Source: Begonia masoniana (Eukaryota > Streptophyta > Magnoliopsida > Cucurbitales > Begoniaceae). From it: 64,000 nucleotides of DNA. Each line of letters opens with the position of its first letter. Position 1 is the first letter of the stretch. The stretch spans positions 884,482 through 948,481 of the forward strand of contig CM039509.1 in the NCBI GenBank assembly GCA_022432975.1. Reading direction: 5' to 3'. The notes beneath the pieces were generated by a model. It was not told the DNA's origin and did not search any database. It saw only the letters and a program-made list of their open reading frames with translations. A program made the position numbers and the translations under genes. Positions 23,668-35,143 of the stretch are shown piece after piece.

Positions 23668-24012
23668 GTTGATCTTCCCCAAGAGCTCGCATCGACAGAA
23701 AGGTTTGGCACCTTAATGTCAGCTCTTCGTCATATGGGGCCCTAGTATATTCTAGGGGTTGAGTTATTCACCCAGTAAAACAATACGTAAGTTGGGTTCA
23801 GAACGTATTGAGCTTTAGTCCACAAGTCGAACCATATCCGGTGTGAGCGTTAGAGTATCGAGAGGACCTTTCTCAAGTACAAGAGGATCAAGAAAGATAC
23901 ACTTCTAGTATACCAGTTATCGTGCCCACGGTAATTGCTGGGTAGCCAAGCGTAGAGCGGATAACTGCTAAAAGCATCTAAGTGGTACTCATCTGAAGAT
24001 GAGTGCTCTCCT
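23668..24012 (+). pseudogene. Nuclear insertion of plastid DNA: 3' part of 23S rRNA
   Basis: The sequence follows the 3' domain of chloroplast 23S rRNA: gatcttccccaagag, aggtttggcacct, gggttcagaacgt, ccatatccggtgtg, gcgttagag, gagaggacctttc, taccagttatcgtgcccac, gctgggtagccaag, gcggataactgct, gatgagtgctctcct. Many differences look like C-to-T and G-to-A changes (for example acgtcgtgag to acgtattgag), as expected for a methylated, non-functional nuclear copy. Plant mitochondrial 26S differs after the tccatatccggtg block, so plastid origin is preferred. It is not a working rRNA gene. Confidence 0.85.
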
Positions 24013-24360
24013 GTTTATCGAGTGAATGACAAGTCCCCATCGACTTTTGTGACCTAAACCGAACCCAAATCCAGGATATTTTCTCTTACATTATCCTAAC
24101 CATTTTTTGGGTGTGCCCTAAAATCAATGATGGCAACAAAGTAATTTGCATTTATCAAAGAGTAAACAATATTAACGAAGAAGAAGATTAGGTATAACAA
24201 AAGATAAAGAAAGGAGAATTCTTTCCATTGCTTCAACGAAAATGGCGATTGCAAGTTGGAATCTCTTGCTTGCCCTTCTCTATTTAGGTAAGGACGCACC
24301 TCCTCCTTTCTCCATTATCTTCCTCTTCCTCACCTCTCCCCTCTCCATCTCTCGTCTCCA

Positions 24361-26134
24361 ATGGAAGCTGCTCCTCCTCCATCCCTTTCTCCGACCAACT
24401 TCCCCGAAGATTTCTCCTTTCTTTATTCCAATTCGCAGTTCCGACAACTGCCCGAGCCTGACGTGCATATCGTCACTTCCGGTGGACTCCGCATCCCGGT
24501 TCACTCCGGCATTCTTGTAATTCGTCTTACCTCCATGTTTACGCACTTCTAAGTTCCTTATTTAAGTTTTCTCATTCGTTTTTGTAATTTGGTGGTAAAC
24601 TCTGACTTTGGGTCTTTTTTTTTCTTGAAATTGAGTGAAGGCCTCGATCTCAGCGGTATTGGGGAGGATTATAGAAAGTCCTCGAAAGCGTCGGAGTTCT
24701 ACCGGAGTAATTCCGATTCTCGGCGTCCCAAACGACGCTGTTATTGCATTCGTTGGGTTCGTCTACACCTCAATGTGCTCGGAGGAAAATCTGGAGAAGT
24801 ACGGAATTCATCTTCTTGCTCTAGCTCATGTCTACAGGATCCCACAGCTGAAGCAGAAATGCATCAAGGACTTGGCTTCTCGACGGCTTTCGATCGATAA
24901 CGTAGTCGATGTGCTTCAACTGGCTAGGCTCTGCGACGCTCCAGATCTTCACCTGAAGTGCATGAAGTTCATCTTAAACAACTTCAAGGCCATAGGGAAG
25001 ACAGAGGGTTGGAAATTCTTGCAAAAACACGATCCCTGGTTGGAGCTTCAGGTCATTGAGTTCATCGACGAGGCTGAATTGGTAAAGCTACCCATCTTCT
25101 CCAATTTGAATGCGAAACTCAATTTGTTCCCATCAAATGAAACTCCCTTGAATCACAAATCAATGCATTTTAGCTCATTTCCAGTCTTAACAAAAGAACG
25201 TAGGAGGATTTAGGGCCTGTTTACCAGAATGATTTTTGAATTGGGAAAAGGAGTGATTCTTGAGGTGGAAAAATGGGTTTGAGATGGAGGGAAGAGAGTA
25301 GAAAAAAGGATAGCTATCCCATTTCTCCCATTTAATAAGCTTCCTCACCATAACAATGGAGGGAAGCCCTCCCTTAGATGGCTGCATCTAGATTCTAGGG
25401 TATTTCATAAATTATACTGAGAGCATTTGGATGATGATTTGCTGCGATTTTTGAATGCAGAGGAAGAAGAGATCAAGGAGGCATACCGAGGAGAGAAGCT
25501 TGTATCTGCAACTAAACGAGGCAATGGAGTGCTTGGAGCACATCTGCACCGAAGGATGCACGAGCGTCGGACCTTACTATACCAACCCCAACAAGAAGAA
25601 GCAGCCTTGTAAAAACTTCTCTACTTGCCATGGTCTTCAGCTTCTGATCAAACATTTCGCCGTCTGTACGAAGAGGATCAAAGGTGGATGTCCACATTGC
25701 AAAAGAATGTGGCAGCTTTTGAGGCTTCACTCTTCAATCTGTGACCAATCTGATGATTGCAGAGTCCCTCTTTGCAGGTACTTTAGATAAAAAAGGACCA
25801 TTTATGGATATATATGCTGAGGAAATAAAAAAATCAGTCTTCAAACTTTGCTCTAAAGTTCGATTCGAAGTAATTTAATGCAAACTTCTTTAGATTTGTT
25901 GATGGTGTCAGCAGTTCTGTGTAGTTTTTTCATTACATTGTGTGTGGTTTAAGCAGGCAATTTAAAGGGAGAAAGCTGCAAGAGAAAAGGAAAGATAAGG
26001 TGAGGTGGAAGCTGCTGGTGAGAAATGTAATGTCTGCTAAAGCCTTGTACTTGCTGTCTCTGCAAAAGAGGAGGAGAGGAGACTCCATTGGCAGCCATGG
26101 AAGTAGAAACTTCAGATTGCAGGATGTTCATTAA
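24361..26134 (+). CDS. BTB/POZ and TAZ domain protein (BT1/BT2 type)
   Basis: Four exons: 24361-24516, 24641-25081, 25461-25777, 25957-26134, giving 1092 nt and 363 residues, the usual size. The BTB/POZ domain (about 30-135; DVHIVTSGGLRIPVHSGIL to LLALAHVYRIPQLKQKC) is the part that binds CUL3. It is followed by a BACK-like helical region with VVDVLQLARLCDAPDLHLKC. A C-terminal TAZ zinc domain (about 215-305) has CLEHICTEGC, PCKNFSTCHGLQLLIKHFAVC, GGCPHCKRMWQLLRLHSSIC and CRVPLCRQF. A basic calmodulin-binding-like tail ends the protein (RWKLLVRNVMSAKALYLLSL). BT proteins serve as CUL3 ubiquitin ligase adaptors and nuclear scaffolds; BT2 affects nitrate, sugar and gametophyte functions in Arabidopsis. 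I cannot separate BT1 from BT2 by eye. The start at 24361 is the ATG in the frame that continues into the BTB domain. Confidence 0.92.
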
Positions 26135-27378
26135 ACCAGTTGTCTTCTTTCTTCATTGTAAATGATGTAAATTGTCACGACCCGTTGGAATCCCTGAATG
26201 TCTGCAGTGTGTTTTGGGGGCTTGTGGTGCTCCGTGTGGGAATTCCGTTTGATTCCGTGAATTCCGTTCGCGCAAATCGTCGGTTTTCGTGTCCCGCAGT
26301 GTAGAGCAGACTCCCGCATAGAATCTATTTTTGATGCTATGGCCAAGGCTAACTCACTTCTTCCAATCTCAATTCTTTTTGTGCCTGTGTTTCAGATTTG
26401 GTCTTAGGCGACATCATCAAACTTCTAATGCATTGTCTTCTTCAAAATGGAGGCTTTGTCTTTGTCAAACAATGATCAAGTTTAATCATTAGTTTGAGAT
26501 TTTATTAATTATTTATGAAACTTACTATTTTTAGTTCTTGTAGATAATGATTACGAAAATGTCGTTATCGCCTTCATATTCGTTGTATTACTTGTCTTGG
26601 CTGTGGAAGTCGTTGAAGACTTTGATATATCTTTTCTGTTACAAATCGAACGATAACCGAAAAAATAAAATATAACGTGAGATACTAGATTTATGTGAAA
26701 AAATTCTTCTCTTTTGTGGAAAAAATTACAGGTGGAGGATAATATTTTTATTTGAAAATTAAAATACGACAGCGAGTTTTACGACTCTAGTTTACATGCA
26801 TTTATAGGGAAAACAAAGACCTACTGAGATATCCAATTTGGGCATAACCGATCTGACACAGATAGAATTTGAGTCACACCAAAATTTAATACTTTTTTGC
26901 GATTAATCATCGGAGAACTTGTTATCTTTTTTCAATTGAATTCTCTTTCTGATATTGTCAGGGTCGGCAACTGGCCTAGCCGAAGGATGGTCAAGGCGAC
27001 CCGCTGTCTAAAACCACGCGAGCTTAGTACAAAAAAATTCCTGGCTCGACCCGTGACGAAGGATATTGTCCGTCCGACTAGAAATAAAAATAACAATTCA
27101 TATCATGATCAACAAGAAAGAAAAATGAAAGACAAAAAATAAATTTGAAAACTATAGAGTTTAGGGTTTAAGAGGAGTTATGATAGCAAATTGAAGAGAA
27201 ATGCACAATTATGAATAGACATTTGAAGCCAACCTCCATTTCTTCTTGAAAGAAAACAACAATGTTTTACATGTATTGACCTTAAATAAAACCCCCAACA
27301 CAATTCTTTAAATCCCAACAACTTCCATCAACACTTCTATACCATCCCCATTTTTTTTTCGAGACAGTTGAACATGTT
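26135..27378. other. Intergenic region with an LTR fragment
   Basis: Bases about 26630-26890 (ttacaaatcgaacgataacc, atacgacagcgagtttta, acatgcatttataggga) resemble 46370-46640 and the LTR beginning at 57449, so this is a fragment of that Gypsy LTR family. No gene is seen. The end of the region reaches the probable 3' UTR of the hydrolase gene. Confidence 0.45.
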
Positions 27379-27560
27379 TCATCCGGCCCGGATTCTGTCC
27401 AACCAGTCCACGCTTTTCCGTCCTTTTTCCAGCTGTTGATCGATGCTTCTCCGAGGTTTTTCATGGTAGTCCACGCTTCTTCTCGATCTCTCTTTTTGGT
27501 TGTACATAATTCTAGACTTGTCTACCTCTTCAATGTGGTTCAACTTGTATCCATGCAATC

Positions 27561-30111
27561 TTAGTTTTTCGAATTTATCCGTGCTTTCCTGGGTTTCTCT
27601 CTCTTGTCGATGCTCTTCCTCGGAGCCTCAAAGAAATCTGTGCTTTTTCGGGGTTGGTCAGCTCTATCAACGCTTCTCCTTGAATTGTTTCTTTGGGAAG
27701 GCGAGTTTTGGACTGTCGATACGAATTTCTTGAGATGCTTTATATATTCTGGGAAAAGCTCCAAATCACAATGGTTTCCCCCTTTGAGCCATAATGGTTC
27801 ATACTTCTCTTGACATAGTTCCCATAGCTGTTTGCCGTGAGAGAAGTCGACAACTTCGTCAGAAGTTCCCTGGCAAAACATCAGCACGATATCGTCAAAC
27901 CAGAAGAAAAAGTTCGACGATTATGATTCATCGTCGCATTCGAAATACGATTAAAAACCAGAAAAGACAGATTCCTGTTTTAAAGTTTGAGAGATTTAAA
28001 TATTTTGCATACCTAAAATGACATTTCGAAGATGAAAAGAGTTAAAACACTGTAAGAGTTCGAACGAATTCAACCATTTAAATTATTTCTTAACAATCTA
28101 ATTCGCGTAAAAAACTAATTTTAACAATGTTTCCGTGTAATCTTTGACAGTACTTACATGAATTACCAAAACGGGGCACTTCACTAACGAGATTTTGTCA
28201 ATATTCTGCACGAAAAACATCATTTGTCATTCTTCTTCTCAGTCATCGCAAAACATGTTTGAAATATAACAAACGGAATAAGAAAACAAAACCTTATAGA
28301 TGTCAAACCAGTAGCTGCGCTTCACTGGGTACATGACTCGTAACCCCGACAATATAGGACTATGCAAAACCACTGCTCTTAATCGTGGCAATCTTGCCGC
28401 TAAGTCTAAAGTGGGGCCACTTCCGACTGATTGGCCATATAGAATTATATCCTCCTGCTTCACTCCGTAGTTCTCTTCGAGGCACTTATAGGCTGCTTCG
28501 ATGTCTGCATAAGTATTCTGCTCACTTGGCTGCAGATTGATTTTTATAGATAAACTTAGTTTTAGAAATTACGAGTTAATTATCAACATCCACTACTAAA
28601 CATAGAAAGATTTTATCGTATTACCTTTCCAGTTGACTGCCCGTAGCCAGAGTAATCGTATCTGCATAAATTTAAAAGATCGGTTCAGTATAACGTACGA
28701 ATTTGAAGCCAAGAATTCTCTTCCAGAAACAAGAAACTTCAGTTTTAGAACACTGATTATTGAAAATCTTGTCTAATGTCCGGTTCGTAATTGATCATTT
28801 AAGATAGAATTTAGATCTAGAGGCTCAATCAGATGCCTATTTGATAGACTCCAATATCCAAAATGATTCTGAACAATGTAGAAGAATCAACTTACACCAA
28901 AATGAAATACAAACCAATGAATTTCTCACACAGTAGTGAAAACGAAGCTGTAAAGAACCAAAAATTTTAGAAACTTAGATCGATTCATGCGCAAAAGTAC
29001 GCAAATCAACAGATATTTCAGTCGTGCAAGCCAAAATTCCATATCAAAAGAATCCAACCCACCTCTTATCTCTTCCTTATTCGAGCTCGGGTTATGGAAG
29101 AAGGAACCGAGAAGAAAGTATCAGCAACAACAGGTTTTATTAAGAGACAGCTCATGATGTTCATATCCATCTATTATGCGCCTCTGCATCTAGCATTGGG
29201 TAGACTTCATACAATAAAGAAGTTTTAACGTGGTTCGGATCAAAGCAATCCTATGTCCACAGACCCACCTCACAGTGCAGTCACTTCATTAAGAAAAACC
29301 AGCTATTACAGTAGAGTACAAGCTTAGATACTTGATTCTACACCCTCTGAGAACAGAGAATACAGTGAAAGAAAAATACACTTCCTCTCTCGATCGTTCA
29401 TCCAATATCCTAAATTTCCAAGTACGCCATCCCAATCTCAAAAACATTCTAAAAGAGGAGACAAGAGAGAGAACCAAAATCATGACATGGGTACTTCCAA
29501 TTGCTGCATTGAAGCTTTGTTTCTCCAACCTCTCTCTCTCTCTCTTCCTCCATCCCACATCATCTCGTAGATTTGACTAATTGGAGTAATTAATTGGTCC
29601 AAACCCAAGAAGGTTAAGGTAATTGCTTCAAAGGTCAGCACACTTTAAGGTTTGACGTTCAAATATACCCAGTTCTAGAGGTCAACTCTGTTAGTAATTG
29701 TCAACAGGGAGGATGAATCTTGTGAAAATTAGTCAAATTGTACGTAAGTTGAACTTAAACGTCCCAAAATTTTGGGGAAAAAAGGAGTAAAGAATGGTGG
29801 AAGACATACCCCATTAAATTGATCTTCAAGTGAATGCTGAGCTCGACGAAAAGTTCGTACATCTGGCCAATATCAGCAGCATTACCGTGGGAATAGAGAA
29901 GGGTAGACGTCGCCATCGGATACCGGACATACACGGCCACGATCTGGGTCCCCCGGCGAGTGGGAATCTTCAAGACGTCGACGTTTTCCCGGTGCGAAAT
30001 CGGGTTCAACAGCAATAAACCAGTAGCTTCGTCTTTCGCAACTTTGTACGAAGGTGGGTTTGGGGGAAAAAAGGCGAATTTTGCCGCCATTGAAGAAGTA
30101 ACTCCGCCCAT
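27561..30111 (-). CDS. ABHD17-like alpha/beta hydrolase, C terminus probably cut by a frameshift
   Basis: Exons on the minus strand: 30111-29810, 28661-28625, 28529-28293, 28205-28158, 27869-27561, giving 933 nt and 310 residues. The serine hydrolase triad is complete: nucleophile elbow GQSVG with S147, D212 in GTSDEVVD, and H241 in GGNHCDLE. The N terminus MGGVTSSM fits N-myristoylation (Gly2, Ser6), so it is likely at a membrane face. Relatives ABHD17A-C in animals are depalmitoylases; the plant substrate is unknown. The C-terminal tail has repeats of RKS(I/T/V)D. At about 27585-27590 the run AGGAAAGC shifts the frame and gives a stop at 27561. One more A would let the same repeats (RRSVD, RRSID, RKSVD) continue to a stop at 27379-27381, about 60 residues longer, as usual for the plant family. 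This could be a real allele or a sequence error. Confidence 0.85.
28980..29706 (-). mobile_element. Copia-LTR-like sequence inside ABHD17 intron 1
   Basis: On the minus strand, gaaccacgttaaaac (about 29238-29224), preceded by tctgtggacatagg, is typical of Copia LTR R/U5 regions, and a TGTTGAC end lies at 29706. I could not find a matching target duplication or the other end, so borders are approximate. It explains part of the unusually long intron 1 (28662-29809). Confidence 0.4.
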
Positions 30112-31386
30112 TCCTCCTCCTCCTCCCTCTCTGCAAGTCTGAAACTGGTGGCTGCAGAATTATATCTTGAAAATTGCCAATCTCATTTCCATGTCTTCCT
30201 CTTAGCTTTCTTCTCGTATAAGAAAATGTTGGGTCTCCTCCAGATTTGAGCTCAGACTCAGAGCAGAAAGAGAGAGAAGAGAAGATTGCTGTTGGAGACC
30301 AAATTTGGCATTTTCAGAGTACGAGTGTTCTGTCGTTCCGTTCGCAGTCACTACCCTTATTTTAAGGGCAATGATATTCTCACCCCTGGTTTCATGGATT
30401 TGTCTGTGAATTTTATATCATCATGCTGACGTGTTTACTTTTGGCCAATCAATTTTGTAGTAAATCTTATCTTAAATAAGATTAAAGCGTATAAATAGAA
30501 AAATAATTGTAACCATCTCATCACATCTAATATTGTCTTTCTCCGTATTCGGCTGTTACGGTCCTATTTCTCAAGAGGGCTAATAAGACCGTACGACACT
30601 CACTATCACAATTACAATGGGTCAGTCTACGAGAGTACTAACGACACCGAGGGCCCACTTCGTTAGATTAGTTTCTTGTCTAACGAGTAAGCAACGAGTA
30701 AAAAAAATTATCCGAAAAGAGCGTCATTGACTATAATAAAAATAAAGAGAGAGTGTGTAAAAAATTTGTTCATTAATTGACAGCATATTATAGATAAGGG
30801 GGGTCAGAATTGAAATCAAATAGAGGATTCTCAATTCAAATTCATTTCCCAAACTCGGTTGGATTTTAAAATCCAACCGAGTTAATTTCAATTCTTACTA
30901 CGACTTGTAAATTTTTACCAGTTTGATTTGGTTCGGTCGAAGAACACAGTAGAAGGACTAATTACTTTATACTTGAGGGGCCGTATTGTCACATTATCCA
31001 AATATCAAGGGTAATAAAGTAAAGATCGTTTGGTATGACTAAGGCCAAAATGTGGTTTTTATAATACTTAGGGCGAGATGGGTTACAGGCTGTCCCATTC
31101 GGTTGATTTCTAATGAGCATTCAGGAAAAAGACAATTCTAACCTGACAAAAATGAAAGGCATCGATTGGCCCATCAATCTTTTTGATTGGACATTTCAAC
31201 GGTCTTGATTTCTCCCTAGCTCAACATAATGACAAAGAGTGTGAGCCAAAAGTCAGAGTACTCCACGTGCAAGCCCATGTCAGAAACTTTGCAGTAATGT
31301 CAGAACCGCACACCTTCCACAATCATTACAATTTCCTCAAATTTTAATTTTAATAATTAATTTTATAAGAAAATAATTAATGTGAT
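30112..31386. other. ABHD17 promoter and intergenic DNA
   Basis: Bases 30112-30340 are a probable 5' leader of the hydrolase gene (minus strand, CT-rich on that strand). Further right there is no coding signal. Bases 30412-30440 (tgacgtgtttac) look like a small remnant of the MITE family at 2781 and 19467. Confidence 0.35.
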
Positions 31387-32055
31387 AATTTTATAGGGTA
31401 AAGTACAATTTGGCCCCTATAACTAGTTGAAATGAGCAATTTACACCGTAAATTTGGGTAAAATGCAATTTGGCCCCTACAACTAGGTGAAATGGACAAT
31501 TTACACTGTAAACTTGAATAATAGGCAAGAACAACCTTAATGTATAGATAATGGGCAATATGACCCATGCCGTCCTATTTTCCATAAAAAAATAACATTT
31601 TTTCACTTGTTCATTTTTTTTTTCCAAAATGCCCCTCATTGGATCGAACCGGATAAGACCGGTTCAGTTAATTCCACTTTCATTTATTTATTTTTTTTAA
31701 ATCTTATTTCTTGAAAAAGAGAAGACAGATGAATAGAATTAAAAATAAAAATAAAAAATCAAAGTGCAATTAGTCCAACCGGTCCGGTTCGGTTCGGTCC
31801 AGTGATGGGCATTTTGGAAAAAAAAAAATGAACAAGTGAAAAAACGTTACTTTTTGACGAAAATTATGACGGTATGGTCCATATTGCCCATTATCAATAC
31901 ATTAAGGTTGTTTTTGCCTATTATCTAAGTTTACGGTATAAATTTCTCATTTCACCTAGTTGTAGGGGCCAAATTATACTTTATTCAAATTTACGGTATA
32001 AATTGTCCATTTCACCTAGTTGTAGGGGCTAAATTGCACTTTACCCAATTTTATA
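31387..32055. mobile_element. Mutator-type foldback MITE (651 bp) with perfect 9-bp TSD
   Basis: The element 31396-32046 starts GGGTAAAGTACAATTTGGCC and ends as the inverted equivalent, with arms of about 250 bp pairing over most of their length (left 31396-31650, right 31777-32046). It is flanked on both sides by aattttata (31387-31395 and 32047-32055). A 9-bp TSD with long inverted arms is the signature of non-autonomous Mutator-like elements. No transposase is encoded. Confidence 0.9.
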
Positions 32056-32705
32056 ATATCACTAAATATTTATTTTAATAAGATAATTATTATTTTAATT
32101 TTTAAAAAAATGACGTTACGTTTACTCTTTATCTCTACTTTCTAATATTACTTCATGACGTAATAAATATTAATTTATGCAATTAATTTATTTTGCTCTT
32201 GCACCTTTTATGCACGAATTGTTAGAATTTAATGACTAAAATTCTATATTTTGTCCGATTTAGAAAATTTATTATACGATAAAACCAAAATATGTTTTCA
32301 CGTTACAGTAACTGCCAAAGATAGTCCGTGCAGATGGGTCGAAAATACGGAGATGGAGTTGAGAAATTAGTCGGGACATTGGCCACGTTCGATCGGCCGA
32401 CTTGTCGCACCAAACCATAGTGAAGGTCGGTTATGTAAATCATTCTTGTCATCGTTATATTTGGACGAAGTTGGTTAGTTCGTAGATGAAACTCGGGGAC
32501 AGTTGTCACGCTCATATATATAAGCCCATATCATAACAATTACTCACTTCAAAGCTGGGCCCAAATATCGGGTTTGGATCTTTTGAACCGGCCCAATATC
32601 CAGTACAAGACGACCGCCTGAAAAAACAAAGAATCCCCAAACAAATGCCAACGGCCAAACGAGAAGATTGCGCGGGATAACCGAAGCTTTCTTGGTTCGT
32701 TTCCA
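32056..32705. other. Intergenic region before the MHF2-like gene
   Basis: Bases 32108-32165 (tgacgttacgtttactc) resemble an arm of the MITE family at 2781 and 19467. Bases 32500-32705 are a likely promoter and leader of the next gene. No other coding signal is seen. Confidence 0.35.
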
Positions 32706-33717
32706 ATGGAAGAAACTCGTTCGATCCCGTAGAATCTATAATTTTTCGTTTGGATCCATGTTATGTGATGTTAATTGCGTGTGTTGATTGGATGATCGTT
32801 TGCCTCGCAGAATCTGGTTCATGCGCTTTTCAAATCGGTGTGGAAGAGGAAGGCCCTGGGTTTGAATTCGTCTCTACTGCTTTTGATTCTTGGTTGTCGC
32901 TTTCTATGATTTATGTTTAGCTTTTATTCCGTTTTGTTTGTTTTCTCATTTTTTTTGCAGATCGCGAAAGAAACGAAGGCGACAATGCTTTGAACTGCGA
33001 GGTCATTTCCTTCCACTAGTTAATAAATCAAGTTTTGGCTGAAATATTAGCTTCTGAAATTGAATTACATTAACTTCTTTTTGCCTCCGAATTTAGTGAT
33101 TTCTTTGTGCGTTGAACTCTGATGGAATACAACGCCTCTTTTCATTTCCTAAGGTTCTCTATTGTGAAGTAATCAATTTCATTTGGCTTATGTACACACT
33201 TGGATTTGACTTTAATCTGATGCAAATTCTGTCCTAATCTCATGGAAATTTCTAACTAGTATTCTTGGTCACGGTTAGAATAAATGCTGTTTCATCTTTA
33301 TAGCCTCTTTTTCTATCTGTCAAGTCACAATGTTCCCTCCTTGTTGCCAAATATTGTATTAAACTAATCAATCACACGCACCATATATTTTTACATAATG
33401 TAGTAATCTAAAAGTGCTCATCTAAAGAGTGTGGGATTATGTTCATTCACCAACTGTACACCCCACAAATACACCATCATTACGCTCAATGAATGAAAAG
33501 AAAAATTGCTGCTTTAATCAGTTTCATTTATCTTCTTACAGTAAAGATCTTGTTTGACTCAAACTCCGTAGTTGGTATCCAACCAAGTGTGGTCAGTGCA
33601 GGTGGGAGCAGAAATATCCAAGAAGAGCCGGACAATGTCGGGTATTTCTTTACTATATCGTCTTATTAACATTTTTAGGTTATGATGAACGTGGTTTTTT
33701 GAGGATCAGAATACCAT

Positions 33718-35143
33718 CTTTCTGTTAGGAATATATTAGTAAAGGGTATTTTAGGAAATATTATTAGGGTTGTTAGGAGTTTGTTATTTTGTGGGTTATA
33801 AATGTGAGGAGAGGGGAGTGTTACGGCGGGGGAAAAACTGGGAAAAGTTGGGAGAGAAGCAGAGGCTCTCGAAATCCTCTGCGTGAGAGAGAGAAGGGCT
33901 CTATAATTCCCTTCACTATTAGGTATTTGTTGGTCGTGTGCGTTGTTGTGTTTAGTGCTTGCTGTGTGTGTTGTTTCTGGAATTGGAATACTATAGGGTC
34001 CATAACAATGGTATCAGAGCAACCTTACCTGGGGATGGCTCACGGTGAATGGCGGCAGAAGATGGACTCCATCAAAGCGAGCATCTCTCGGCTGCCAGAG
34101 ATTGAGCGAACGTTGGCGATGATCACGGCGACGCTAGACCAGCTAGTAGACGCCTTGAAAGCAGCACCTCCGAAGCAAAGGAATACTGGACAACTGAAGC
34201 TCGGCGACGGAGAGGGAAGCGACAAACCTGAAGGTCTGTCGAGCTGTCAAGGGGAGCCGGAGAAAGCGGACCATCGACAACCCAGCCCAGCGGTTACTCA
34301 GCCAGCCCCGGTCCGAGCATTTCCGGCGAGCCCAGCGCGGTCACAGCGTCGCGCTTCAGCTCTGTACGCAGCTCAGAGCGGGAAGTCAGTCCAGAACAGA
34401 TCCTCTCGCCCAGCGATGCGCTTCCGGCGACTTTCCGACGCCGAGCTGATGACAATGAGGAGAATTCGGGACAGGAATTCAACGTCGGCGTTTCGCTGGT
34501 TACCAGAAGCGGCGTTTCTGTCGATGAGGGAGAAGCAAGGCACAGAGGCTAGCCAAGAAGAGACGGCCCACGTATCTGGCAAGGAGGAAGAAGCCGCGCA
34601 TAGGGTTGAAATGAACTGGGCCCTCCTTTAACCAACCGGACCTGGCCCAGGTCTTGGGAGAAAAAGCCATGTTGAACTGGGCTTCAAAGCCCAGCCCCCT
34701 TCCCAGTGGGTAACAGCCCAATTCCCATTTCAATGGGCAGCTCAAACGCACGTGAACCCAGCCCAAATTCGACCTTTATTGTATACGCACGCTGGAGATT
34801 TACGATTTCTAATCCCACCTTGAGGACAAGGTGGAATTTTAAGCGGCCGGTATTGTTAGGAATATATTAGTAAATGGTATTTTAGGAAATATTATTAGGG
34901 TTGTTAGGAGTTTGTTATTTTGTGGGTTATAAATGTGAGGAGAGGGGAGTGTTACGGCGGGGGAAAAACTGGGAAAAGTTGGGAGAGAAGCAGAGGCTCT
35001 CGAAATCCTCTGCGTGAGAGAGAGAAGGGCTCTATAATTCCCTTCACTATTAGGTATTTGTTGGTCGTGTGCGTTGTTGTGTTTAGTGCTTGCTGTGTGT
35101 GTTGTTTCTGGAATTGGAATACTATAGGGTCCATAACACTTTC
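33718..35143 (+). mobile_element. Young gag-only LTR retrotransposon (1416 bp) in an MHF2 intron
   Basis: LTRs of 285 bp lie at 33723-34007 and 34854-35138 (TGTTAGGAAT...CCATAACA). By eye they differ at one base (agtaaagg versus agtaaatg). The TSD ctttc is at 33718-33722 and 35139-35143. The primer site TGGTATCAGAGC (34009-34020) follows one base after the 5' LTR, and a purine-rich acaaggtggaa lies upstream of the 3' LTR. A TATA box TATAAAT sits at 33797-33803. The interior is only about 850 bp and encodes a gag-like protein, with no pol. This is a non-autonomous element that inserted very recently, in the same direction as the host gene. Confidence 0.95.
34035..34631 (+). CDS. Gag-like protein of the non-autonomous LTR element
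   Basis: An open frame of 198 codons starts at the ATG at 34035; the frame is also open upstream through the primer site and into the LTR. The N-terminal 45 residues (MDSIKASISRLPEIERTLAMI..) predict a helical or coiled-coil start as in plant Gypsy gag proteins. The rest is rich in Pro, Ser, Gln and Arg, without a CCHC knuckle. The frame is intact although the element has no polymerase, which fits an element that feeds on another's machinery. Confidence 0.7.
   Translation: MAHGEWRQKMDSIKASISRLPEIERTLAMITATLDQLVDALKAAPPKQRNTGQLKLGDGEGSDKPEGLSSCQGEPEKADHRQPSPAVTQPAPVRAFPASPARSQRRASALYAAQSGKSVQNRSSRPAMRFRRLSDAELMTMRRIRDRNSTSAFRWLPEAAFLSMREKQGTEASQEETAHVSGKEEEAAHRVEMNWALL

Noticed and set aside
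23668..24012. Functional rRNA gene or bacterial contamination
   Set aside because: It is a partial, heavily transition-decayed copy of plastid 23S continuous with plant nuclear DNA.
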